From positions 3,782,001-3,846,000 of the forward strand of contig NZ_CP134499.1 of assembly GCF_031764535.1 (NCBI RefSeq): a stretch of 64,000 nucleotides of DNA, in the 5' to 3' direction. This document shows positions 54,440 to 64,000 of the stretch, in pieces. The stretch's first letter is position 1. Each line of letters opens with the position of its first letter. A program made the translations under genes and the position numbers. Source of the DNA: Pseudomonas sp. SG20056. GTDB lineage: Bacteria; Pseudomonadota; Gammaproteobacteria; Pseudomonadales; Pseudomonadaceae. The notes below the pieces were generated by a model, which was not told where the DNA came from, ran no database searches, and worked only from the letters and a program-made list of their open reading frames with translations.

Positions 54440-56982
54440 GACTTAGCCTTACGCTTGCGTGCACCGCCGGACGCCGGCGCTCCACCAGCCGAAGCGCCCT
54501 TGCGGTGCGCCCCAGGCTTACCTGACTTGCTGACTGGCTTGGACGACTCGCCCTTAGCCGCGCCTTTGCCAGCCTTGCTCTTCGAATCACTGAGCAGCGA
54601 TTTTTTCAGCGCACGGCTCTTTTCCACATCGGTATTACCCGGCGCAGCCCGCTCGCCGCGACGCCCGGCTTTACCCGCAGCCGATTCAAAACCACCACGG
54701 CGCTGACCGGCCAGCATAGCCGTTTTACCTTCAGCCAGTTCAAAGTCGATCTTGCGCTCGTCCAGATCGACGCGCATGACCTTGACCTCAACACTATCGC
54801 CCAGACGGAAACTGCGACCACTACGCTCACCCGCCAAACGATGATGCACGGGATCAAAGTGGTAGTAGTCGCCCGGCAAGGCGGTGACATGCACCAGACC
54901 TTCGACGTAGATGTCCTTCAACTCGACGAACAGACCAAAGCCAGTCACAGCCGTGATTACACCCGGGAAGGTTTCGCCGACGCGATCCTTCATAAACTCG
55001 CACTTGAGCCAGTTCACCACATCGCGAGTCGCCTCATCGGCGCGGCGCTCGGACATCGAGCACTGCTCACCCAGCTGCTCAAGGATCGCATCGTCGTACG
55101 GGTAGATGCGCGCTCGTGGCATGATCGCCGCACCGGCACGTTTGACGTGCGGGGTATCGAGCTTGGAGCGGACCACGCTGCGAATCGCCCGATGGATCAG
55201 CAGATCCGGGTAGCGGCGAATCGGCGAAGTAAAGTGCGCATACGCATCATAATTTAGGCCGAAGTGGCCCTGATTATCCGCGCTGTAAACAGCCTGACTT
55301 AGCGAGCGCAGCATTACAGTCTGAATCAGGTGGTAATCCGGACGCTCGCGGATACTCTCCAGCAGCAACTGGTAATCCTTAGGCGACGGACCATCCTTCG
55401 ACTTGCCACGGTGCAGCGACAACCCCAGCTCGGTGAGGAATGCTTTGAGCTTTTCCACACGCTCCGGCGGTGGACAGTCGTGCACGCGATACAACGCTGG
55501 AATTTCATGCTTCTGCATAAAGGCGGCGGTGGCCACGTTGGCGGCCAACATGCATTCTTCGATCAACTTGTGCGCATCGTTGCGCTGGGTTGGGCGAATC
55601 TCGGCGATCTTGCGCCCAGCTCCGAAAATGATCCGAGTTTCCTGGGTTTCAAAATCGATGGCGCCGCGTTCATGGCGCGCAGCCAACAGCACCTGATACA
55701 GCGAATACAGCTGTTTGAGGTGCGGCAGAACTTCTTTGTATTCGCCACGCAGGGCCTTGCCTTCGCTACCCTTGGGCTGCTCAAGCATGGCGCTAACCTT
55801 GTTATAGGTCAGACGCGCGTGGGAATGGATGACCGCCTCATAGAACTGATAGTCGGTCATCTTGCCGGTCTTCGAGATACTGATCTCGCAAACCATGGCC
55901 AGGCGATCGACGTGCGGGTTCAGCGAGCACAGGCCGTTGGACAACTCTTCCGGCAGCATCGGGATAACCCGCTCGGGGAAGTACACAGAATTGCCACGCA
56001 CCTGGGCCTCGGCATCCAACGCCGAATCGATTTTCACATAGTGAGAAACGTCGGCGATGGCGACATAGAGCTTCCAGCCGCCGGAAAACAGCCGCCAGTT
56101 GCTGCCGTTTTTCTCGCAATACACAGCATCGTCAAAGTCGCGTGCGTCTTCACCGTCGATGGTAACGAACGGCAGATGGCGCAGATCGATACGCTTTTCT
56201 TTGTCCTTCTCTTCGACTTCCGGTTTGAGCTTGCGCGCCTCTTTGACCACAGCTTCGGGCCAGACGTGGGGAATATCGTAGCTGCGCAGGGCAACGTCGA
56301 TCTCCATGCCCGGCGCCATATAGTTACCAACGACTTCAACCACATCGCCTTGGGGCTGGAAGCGCGTCGTCGGCCAATGGGTGATTTTCACCTCAACGAA
56401 CTGACCCTGCTTGGCACCGGCGTTACGCCCTGGCGTTACCAGCACTTCTTGCTGAATCTTTGGATTGTCTGCAACTACAAAGCCGACACCGCTCTCTTCG
56501 TAATAACGACCAACGATGCTTTCGTGGGCGCGGGAGATCACTTCAACCACGGCACCTTCACGACGGCCACGACGGTCGAGGCCGGAAACCCGCGCCAATG
56601 CGCGGTCGCCATCGAACACCAGACGCATTTGCGCAGGACTCAGGAACAGGTCATCGCTGCCGTCATCCGGCACGAGGAAGCCAAAGCCATCACGATGACC
56701 GCTGACCCGCCCCAGAATCAGGTCGAGTTTGTCGACCGGGGCATAAGTGCCACGACGGGTATAGATCAGTTGACCATCGCGCTCCATGGCGCGCAAACGG
56801 CGACGCAGCGCTTCGAGCTGCTCTTCAGTGGCCATGCCGAATTCATCGGCCAACTCTTCACGACTCGCAGGGGAGCCGCGGTCAGACAAGTGCTGCAGGA
56901 TCAACTCGCGACTTGGAATGGGGTTTTCGTATTTTTCCGCTTCACGAGCGGCCTCGGGATCGAGGGATTGCCAATCGGCCAT
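54436..56982 (-). CDS. rnr: Ribonuclease R
   Basis: A 3'-5' exoribonuclease that digests structured RNA. The 848-residue protein has an N-terminal helix-turn-helix (LQHLSDRGSPASREELADEFG), cold-shock domains, the RNB catalytic domain with the metal-binding DARDFDDAVY, and an S1 domain (GETFPGVITAVTGFGLFVELKDIYVEGLVH). A Lys/Ser/Ala-rich basic tail of about 80 residues ends it. No clear ribosome site precedes the ATG at 56982. The start is set by the family N-terminus (MADWQSLDPEAAREAEKYENPIPSR). Confidence 0.96.
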   Translation of the reverse strand: MADWQSLDPEAAREAEKYENPIPSRELILQHLSDRGSPASREELADEFGMATEEQLEALRRRLRAMERDGQLIYTRRGTYAPVDKLDLILGRVSGHRDGFGFLVPDDGSDDLFLSPAQMRLVFDGDRALARVSGLDRRGRREGAVVEVISRAHESIVGRYYEESGVGFVVADNPKIQQEVLVTPGRNAGAKQGQFVEVKITHWPTTRFQPQGDVVEVVGNYMAPGMEIDVALRSYDIPHVWPEAVVKEARKLKPEVEEKDKEKRIDLRHLPFVTIDGEDARDFDDAVYCEKNGSNWRLFSGGWKLYVAIADVSHYVKIDSALDAEAQVRGNSVYFPERVIPMLPEELSNGLCSLNPHVDRLAMVCEISISKTGKMTDYQFYEAVIHSHARLTYNKVSAMLEQPKGSEGKALRGEYKEVLPHLKQLYSLYQVLLAARHERGAIDFETQETRIIFGAGRKIAEIRPTQRNDAHKLIEECMLAANVATAAFMQKHEIPALYRVHDCPPPERVEKLKAFLTELGLSLHRGKSKDGPSPKDYQLLLESIRERPDYHLIQTVMLRSLSQAVYSADNQGHFGLNYDAYAHFTSPIRRYPDLLIHRAIRSVVRSKLDTPHVKRAGAAIMPRARIYPYDDAILEQLGEQCSMSERRADEATRDVVNWLKCEFMKDRVGETFPGVITAVTGFGLFVELKDIYVEGLVHVTALPGDYYHFDPVHHRLAGERSGRSFRLGDSVEVKVMRVDLDERKIDFELAEGKTAMLAGQRRGGFESAAGKAGRRGERAAPGNTDVEKSRALKKSLLSDSKSKAGKGAAKGESSKPVSKSGKPGAHRKGASAGGAPASGGARKRKAKS

Positions 56983-57095
56983 TAGAGGTAATTCACCTTA
57001 TCTACACAAATTCGGTTTGCCATGTGCCTATTGAAGCGCGAAACCACTATCCAGGTCAGCCCGGCACACAGAATAAAATTTTTTAACAACAGGGG

Positions 57096-57124
57096 TTTAC
57101 AAGTAAAAACGTGATCCGTATTAT
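57096..57124 (+). promoter_or_regulatory. Promoter of the tRNA-Leu gene
   Basis: TTTACA (57096-57101) and TATTAT (57119-57124) are 17 nt apart. A GC-rich discriminator (GCGCGCC) follows directly, as in stringently controlled stable RNA promoters. Confidence 0.8.
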
Positions 57125-57197
57125 GCGCGCCACAACGACGGGAAACGAAGTTAACCGAGTTGTAGTTGATAGCAAATAAGCAAGTTTTGCAATCAAT

Positions 57198-57284
57198 GCC
57201 CAGGTGGTGAAATTGGTAGACACGCCAGCTTCAGGTGCTGGTGACCTTACGGTCGTGGAAGTTCGAGTCTTCTCCTGGGCACCA
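57198..57284 (+). tRNA. tRNA-Leu (CAG)
   Basis: The acceptor stem GCCCAGG pairs with CCTGGGC and the CCA end is encoded. The anticodon stem CCAGC/GCTGG encloses TTCAGGT, placing anticodon CAG at 57232-57234. A long variable arm (class II) and the GTTCGAGTC T-loop confirm leucine identity. The length is 87 nt. It sits between rnr and the chemoreceptor gene, matching PA4937.1. Confidence 0.97.
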
Positions 57285-57288
57285 ATTC

Positions 57289-57317
57289 AAAAAACCGAGC
57301 CACTGGCTCGGTTTTTT
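57289..57317 (+). terminator. Terminator after tRNA-Leu
   Basis: CCGAGCC pairs with GGCTCGG around ACT, with an A-run before and six T after, 4 nt past the tRNA CCA end. Confidence 0.9.
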
Positions 57318-57387
57318 ATTGCCTACGATTTAATCCATCACGAAGCAACTACCCGGCGAGCGCCAGAGGCGCCCACCCTCAATCGGT

Positions 57388-59322
57388 TTAAACGCGAAAC
57401 TGCCCCAGGCTGGCCTTGAGTTTCTTCGCCAAGCCATCCAGCACTCGACCGCTATTCGCCGTTGCCGCTACCGCCTCAGCCGCCCGCTGCGCCTCGACAT
57501 GAATGACCTCGACGCGCCCACGCACGGCGTCCGCACCCTCGGCCTGATGCGCCGCCGCCTCGGTCGCAGTGTTGATTGCGCCATGCACTTCCTCGACCGC
57601 TTCGCGCACCGACTGCTGCACCCGCGCACTTTCACGCAACGCAGCCAAGCCTTGATCCGCCTGTTTGCCCGCCTGACCAATCGCCTCAACCGCCTCACGC
57701 GCGCCCTGCTGCAGTGCGCCGATATGGGTCTGGATATCGCCAGTGGACTGCTGTGTCTTGCTGGCCAGCGCACGCACCTCATCTGCCACCACGGCAAAAC
57801 CACGGCCGCTTTCACCCGCACGCGCCGCTTCAATTGCCGCATTCAGGGCCAGCAGGTTGGTTTGCTCGGCAATTGAGCGAATCACTGTCAGCACCACTTC
57901 AATCTGCTCACTCTGCTTGGCCAGCCGCTCAATCACTGCGGCACCGGTCTCGACGCGACGCACCAGCTCTTCGATTGAGCCACCCACGCGCAGCGCAATC
58001 GCGGCATTGTCATCCGCGGCCTGCCGAATCGCACCGACGCGCTGCAAAGCCTCGCGCATGGCCTGGCTTTCCGCCTGCGCCTCACCGGCCATTTCTGCCA
58101 ACGCTTGCAGACTTCCCGCCACCTCATCACGCTGACGCTCAGCTGCAGACTCAGCCGCCGCGCTGCGCGAGGCCAGATTGCCGATTTCCTGCCCGGTGAG
58201 TGATGCCACCTCACCCGCCTCGCGCACAATCGGCTGCAACTTGGCGACGAAGCGATTGACCGCAGCCGCCATATCGCCAATCTCATCACGGCTATTGAGT
58301 TCGACCCGCCGAGTCAAATCCCCCTCACCCGCCGCCCAGTCATTCAAAACAGCAATCAAGGTATGCAGCTTGCTGACCACTCGCCGCCCCAGCACCAAGG
58401 CCAACACCAGCAGAATCAACACCGCCACGACCACCAGCCCCATGCTGATGTTCCAGCGCAAACCGGCTGCGGCTTGCTGCACCACCTGGCGACTGCTCTG
58501 CTCCATACCGCCAGCCGCCTCCCGCGCAACGCTCAACCGCGCCGCCAGGGCGTCCGCACTGCTGGTGGCCGCACCACTCAAACTATCGGAAACCAACTCC
58601 CCACTGCTGTCGATAAGGCTGACGAAACGCTGATCCAGCTTCGCCAGCTCCTCATCCACCGACGCAGTGGAAACCCCCAACAGGACCTTGCCGATATCCG
58701 AGCCCATCGGGCTGATCGTCGCCTCGGCGATATACACGCCCGGATCATTGGCGGCAGCCTGCAGCACCTTATCCAGCGCACCACCACCCTCACCCTTGGC
58801 CATCAGCGCACGCACGCGGGAATCCTGCCGATTGAGGTGACGCGTCAGGCGCTCGCCTTGCGCGTCAAGGTACACCGCAAACAGCACCGCCGGATTGCGA
58901 TGCGCACCACGCACCAACTCGGTCAGCGCCGGTACATCGGCATCCCAAATCGCCTTCGGCGCAACGGCCGATAAAAGCTGCGCCAACTCGTCCGCCGAAC
59001 GCTTTAGGTTGCTATCCAGCACACCGCGAATCTGCGCCTGCTCCTCAGCCAACCGCGCGGAAAGGCCTTTGGCCAACTGCGCTTGGGTACGGGCAGAAAG
59101 ACTGTCCAGCCCGCCACGCACTTCATCACCAGCCTTGGCCAGCTCATCCACCAGACGCGCCGTATCAGCCTGCATGCCCTTGGCCAGATCGGCCTCAAGC
59201 GTTGCCACCGTGGTACGGGTCAACGCCACCGCCACAACAACCTGAACCAGCAAGGCCACACCCAGCGCCAGAAACACCGGCAACAACAAACGACTGCGCA
59301 GCACAGAAATAATGGCGAACAC
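57388..59322 (-). CDS. Methyl-accepting chemotaxis protein with Cache-like sensor
   Basis: A 644-residue chemoreceptor. One membrane segment near the N-terminus is followed by a periplasmic region of about 250 residues. It contains [19 protein letters not shown] and [15 protein letters not shown], which look like a Cache-type ligand domain. The second membrane segment is [25 protein letters not shown], and then the signalling hairpin with [19 protein letters not shown], follow. The GTG at 59322 is preferred because AGGAG lies 8 nt upstream; a GTG at 59331 would leave no spacing. It is transcribed on its own. P. aeruginosa lacks a receptor at this point as I recall. Ligand unknown. Confidence 0.87.
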   Translation of the reverse strand: MFAIISVLRSRLLLPVFLALGVALLVQVVVAVALTRTTVATLEADLAKGMQADTARLVDELAKAGDEVRGGLDSLSARTQAQLAKGLSARLAEEQAQIRGVLDSNLKRSADELAQLLSAVAPKAIWDADVPALTELVRGAHRNPAVLFAVYLDAQGERLTRHLNRQDSRVRALMAKGEGGGALDKVLQAAANDPGVYIAEATISPMGSDIGKVLLGVSTASVDEELAKLDQRFVSLIDSSGELVSDSLSGAATSSADALAARLSVAREAAGGMEQSSRQVVQQAAAGLRWNISMGLVVVAVLILLVLALVLGRRVVSKLHTLIAVLNDWAAGEGDLTRRVELNSRDEIGDMAAAVNRFVAKLQPIVREAGEVASLTGQEIGNLASRSAAAESAAERQRDEVAGSLQALAEMAGEAQAESQAMREALQRVGAIRQAADDNAAIALRVGGSIEELVRRVETGAAVIERLAKQSEQIEVVLTVIRSIAEQTNLLALNAAIEAARAGESGRGFAVVADEVRALASKTQQSTGDIQTHIGALQQGAREAVEAIGQAGKQADQGLAALRESARVQQSVREAVEEVHGAINTATEAAAHQAEGADAVRGRVEVIHVEAQRAAEAVAATANSGRVLDGLAKKLKASLGQFRV

Positions 59323-59414
59323 GGCAGACACTCCTAACAGCGGTAATGCCTATAACGGCGGGGAAGCTGATTTATAAAGGCTAGCTCGGATATTTTTACG
59401 CGGACCAGAAACGA

Positions 59415-59442
59415 CAAAGGGCCGCCAATTGGCGACCCTTTG
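59415..59442. terminator. Terminator after purA
   Basis: A 28-nt near-perfect palindrome, with CAAAGGG..GCC arms and an AATT centre, lies 17 bp past the purA stop, followed on the minus strand by TCGTTTCT. The core resembles the terminator after purD. Confidence 0.7.
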
Positions 59443-59459
59443 TGCACTGCCTGTGACTA

Positions 59460-62007
<2,548 letters not shown>

Positions 62008-62044
62008 TTCGCCATTCCCCTCTTGAACCGGGCGGCACAAGCCT

Positions 62045-62230
62045 TCAGTGAAGCCAATAAAGGACGATTGTTCCCAGCAACATGCTGGCCAACCCCAGCA
62101 GACGCAGCTGCCTGTCAGACAGCTGCGTCAGTTGTAAAAGCGTGTCACGCCAATGGCGCGGACACAGGAAGGGCAGGATGCCTTCCAGCACCAGCACGAG
62201 ACACAACGCGACGCCTAATTCCTGCCACAT
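62045..62230 (-). CDS. DUF2065 small membrane protein
   Basis: A 61-residue protein with two membrane helices ([20 protein letters not shown] and [19 protein letters not shown]). It matches DUF2065, commonly found between hflC and hisZ (PA4940 in P. aeruginosa). A GGGAAG ribosome site lies close to the ATG. The family is also called YjeT. Function unknown. Confidence 0.88.
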   Translation of the reverse strand: MWQELGVALCLVLVLEGILPFLCPRHWRDTLLQLTQLSDRQLRLLGLASMLLGTIVLYWLH

Positions 62231-62245
62231 GCTTCCCACAGACGC

Positions 62246-62269
62246 AAAAAAGCCGGGATTTTCCCGGCT
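62246..62269 (-). terminator. Terminator between hflC and the DUF2065 gene
   Basis: On the minus strand AGCCGGGA pairs with TCCCGGCT around three A, followed by a T-run. It ends the hflKC transcript just before the DUF2065 start, so DUF2065-hisZ-purA should have a separate promoter or depend on readthrough. Confidence 0.85.
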
Positions 62270-62330
62270 GCCGCATGATACCACGTTTTCCACAAGGATC
62301 ACCCCGACGGCTACCCGCCGGGGTGATGAC

Positions 62331-63200
62331 TCAAGGCTTGGACTTCTCCAGATAGCGGAAGAAGTCGCTGCTCGGATCCAGCACCAGCACATCACGCTTA
62401 TCGGCGAAGCTCTCGCGATAAGCCCTCAGGCTGCGATAGAACGAATAAAACTCCTGGTCCATGCCATATGCCTTGGAGTAGATCGCTGCGGCCTGGGCAT
62501 CGCCCTCACCGCGCAGCTCTTCAGCCTGGCGGTAAGCATCGGCTAGCAACACGCGACGCTGGCGGTCGGCGTCGGCGCGAATACCTTCGGCCAACTCCTT
62601 ACCCTTGGCGCGGTGCTCACGAGCCTCACGCTCACGCTCGGAGCTCATGCGATCAAACACACTGCGGTTAACTTCCTTCGGCAGGTCGATGGCCTTGACG
62701 CGCACGTCCACCACCTCGATGCCAAGCTCTTTTTGCGCGGCACGATTCAGCGATGCAGTCACATCCGCCATCAGCGCATCGCGCTCACCGGATACCGACT
62801 CATGCAGGGTGCGCTTACCGAACTGATCACGCAGCGACGCCTCAAGACGACGCGCGAGACGCTCGTCGGCAATCTGCTTCATACCTGAAGTCGCAGTGTA
62901 AAAACGCTCAGCATCCAGCACTCGCCACTTGGCGAAGGCATCAACCATCAGCGCTTTCTTTTCCAGGGTGAGGAAACGCGAGCTGGTGGAGTCCAAGGTC
63001 AGCAGACGCGCATCGAACTTGCGCACCTGGTTGACGTACGGAATCTTCACATGCAGGCCCGGCTGTACGTCCGGCTGAACGATACGACCGAACTGCAGCA
63101 GTACCGCACGCTCAGTCTGCGAGACGATATAGAAGCTATTCCAGGCGACCAGCGCCAGCACCACGCCAACAATAAGGGCGATCAGCGATTTATTGCTCAT
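62331..63200 (-). CDS. hflC: FtsH protease modulator HflC
   Basis: HflC and HflK form a membrane complex around the FtsH protease and modulate its action. The 289-residue protein has one N-terminal membrane helix (SLIALIVGVVLALVAWNSFYIV) and a periplasmic SPFH/Band 7 domain (QTERAVLLQFGRIVQPDVQPG ... GLHVKIPYVNQV), then a coiled coil (EREREAREHRAKGKELAEGIRADADRQ). The ATG at 63200 overlaps the hflK stop by one base (TGATG). Confidence 0.96.
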   Translation of the reverse strand: MSNKSLIALIVGVVLALVAWNSFYIVSQTERAVLLQFGRIVQPDVQPGLHVKIPYVNQVRKFDARLLTLDSTSSRFLTLEKKALMVDAFAKWRVLDAERFYTATSGMKQIADERLARRLEASLRDQFGKRTLHESVSGERDALMADVTASLNRAAQKELGIEVVDVRVKAIDLPKEVNRSVFDRMSSEREREAREHRAKGKELAEGIRADADRQRRVLLADAYRQAEELRGEGDAQAAAIYSKAYGMDQEFYSFYRSLRAYRESFADKRDVLVLDPSSDFFRYLEKSKP

Positions 63201-64000
63201 CAACGGCTCTCCCTTGTACGCAGTTCAACCTGACGCGGATCAATGCTTACCCGCGAGCCGGCGTCTGCAGTACCCGCAGCGCCAGATATCGAGCTAGGCG
63301 CAGACGTGCTGCGACCATCGATCATCTTGTCCAGCGGCAGGTAAAGCAGGTTGTTCTGCCCCTTGTCGCCAGTCACCAGCACCTTGCTGGTATTAGTCAT
63401 CAGCTCTTGCATGGTATCCAGATACAGACGCTCACGAGTGACCTCTGGCGCCTTGCGGTACTCAGTGACCAATGCAGTGAAGCGATCCGCCTCACCCTGG
63501 GCGCGGGAAACCACTTCATCACGGTAACCGTTGGCATCCTCAATCAGGCGCTGTGCCTGACCACGGGCCTCCGGCACCACGCCATTGGCGTAGGTTTCCG
63601 CCTGATTCTTCTCACGCTGCTCGTCTTCACGGGCGCGGATCACGTCATCGAAGGCCTCCTGCACCTCACGCGGCGCCGCCGCACTCTGCAGGTTGACCTG
63701 AGTAACCGTGATACCGGTGCGGTAGTTATCGAGGAAGCGCTGCAAACGCTCCTTGACCTCGCTAGCCATCAGCTCACGACCTTCGGTGAGCACCTGATCC
63801 ATCTCGGTGGAGCCCACCACGTGGCGCACGGCGCTGTCGGTCGCATGCTGCAGACTGACTTCCGGCTGATCAACGTTGAGGACGAAATCCTGCAAGTTGC
63901 TGACCCGGTACTGCACGGTCAACGGCACTTCGATGATGTTTTCGTCTTCGGTCAACATCTGCCCCTGCTTGCTGTAAGCACGCTCGCGGGTGACGTTTTC
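63200..64000 (-). CDS. hflK: FtsH protease modulator HflK (3' part)
   Basis: The C-terminal 266 residues of HflK. The reading frame stays open to the right edge (ENVTRERAYSKQGQMLTEDENIIEV), so the N-terminal Gly/Gln-rich region, membrane helix and early SPFH domain lie outside the window. The Band 7 core shows VQYRVSNLQDFVLNVDQPE and the coiled-coil part QGEADRFTALVTEYRKAPEVTRERLY. It is the upstream partner of hflC in one operon. Confidence 0.96.
   Translation of the reverse strand, partial: ENVTRERAYSKQGQMLTEDENIIEVPLTVQYRVSNLQDFVLNVDQPEVSLQHATDSAVRHVVGSTEMDQVLTEGRELMASEVKERLQRFLDNYRTGITVTQVNLQSAAAPREVQEAFDDVIRAREDEQREKNQAETYANGVVPEARGQAQRLIEDANGYRDEVVSRAQGEADRFTALVTEYRKAPEVTRERLYLDTMQELMTNTSKVLVTGDKGQNNLLYLPLDKMIDGRSTSAPSSISGAAGTADAGSRVSIDPRQVELRTRESR

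Noticed and set aside
57198..57387. Phage or island attachment site at tRNA-Leu
   Set aside because: No integrase nearby and no repeat of the tRNA 3' end found in the flanking sequence.
59340..59400. FliA (sigma-28) promoter for the chemoreceptor at 57388
   Set aside because: A GCCGTTAT resembles the -10, but no TAAA-type -35 lies at 15 bp.

Overview
This is a chromosomal segment of a Pseudomonas-type gammaproteobacterium. It is GC-rich and densely coded, and shows no integrase, transposase, prophage, plasmid or CRISPR signature. Gene order follows two blocks that I know from P. aeruginosa PAO1. The left part (gcbA-ctpL-dsbD-aroQ-accBC-prmA-dusB-fis-purH-purD-retS-urtABCDE-ureDABC-DksA-like-oxaloacetate decarboxylase) corresponds to about PA4843-PA4872. 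The right part (ygiQ-type gene, 7TM-GGDEF genes, alr, dnaB, rplI, rpsR, rpsF, rlmB, rnr, tRNA-Leu, purA, hisZ, hflC, hflK) corresponds to about PA4928-PA4942. The PAO1 comparison is from memory. REP-like palindromes typical of pseudomonads occur in several gaps.

Layout. 1-2856: c-di-GMP signalling (GcbA-like diguanylate cyclase, cut by the window edge) and a CtpL-like chemoreceptor with a Pho-box-like promoter. 2994-8206: DsbD, AroQ, biotin carboxyl carrier protein and biotin carboxylase, ribosomal protein L11 methyltransferase. 8283-14299: a zinc-ribbon membrane protein, the dusB-fis operon with a Fis-like site upstream, purH and purD. 14402-17850: RetS hybrid sensor kinase and a MarC-family membrane protein. 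18029-31084: a urea-nitrogen region with allophanate hydrolase behind a sigma-54 promoter, a GntR/FCD regulator, the five-gene urea ABC transporter urtABCDE, a small membrane protein, ureD, ureA, two GNAT acetyltransferases, ureB and ureC. The urease nickel chaperones ureEFG are not in the window. 31273-40753: an accessory-flavoured stretch holding a hypothetical protein with a sigma-54-like promoter, a DksA-like zinc finger protein, an oxaloacetate decarboxylase gene with three matching palindromes, an orphan GspF-like protein, three stand-alone periplasmic binding proteins, three small membrane proteins and a YegD-type Hsp70. 40891-47355: a YgiQ-type radical SAM protein and a tandem pair of 7TM-GGDEF diguanylate cyclases. 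47357-64000: housekeeping genes, with a VOC protein/WYL regulator pair and a chemoreceptor among them, ending in hflK cut by the right edge.

Two themes stand out. First, urea import, urease and allophanate hydrolysis sit together under apparent nitrogen (RpoN) control, so ammonia can be drawn from urea or from allophanate made elsewhere. Second, surface-lifestyle signalling is concentrated here: three GGDEF proteins, RetS and two chemoreceptors. The most checkable new points are regulatory palindromes that no gene explains: TGTAG-N5-CTACA repeats at the oxaloacetate decarboxylase gene, a CTTG-GATA-CAAG operator-like site at the allophanate hydrolase start, and a 26-bp perfect palindrome ahead of the VOC/WYL gene pair.
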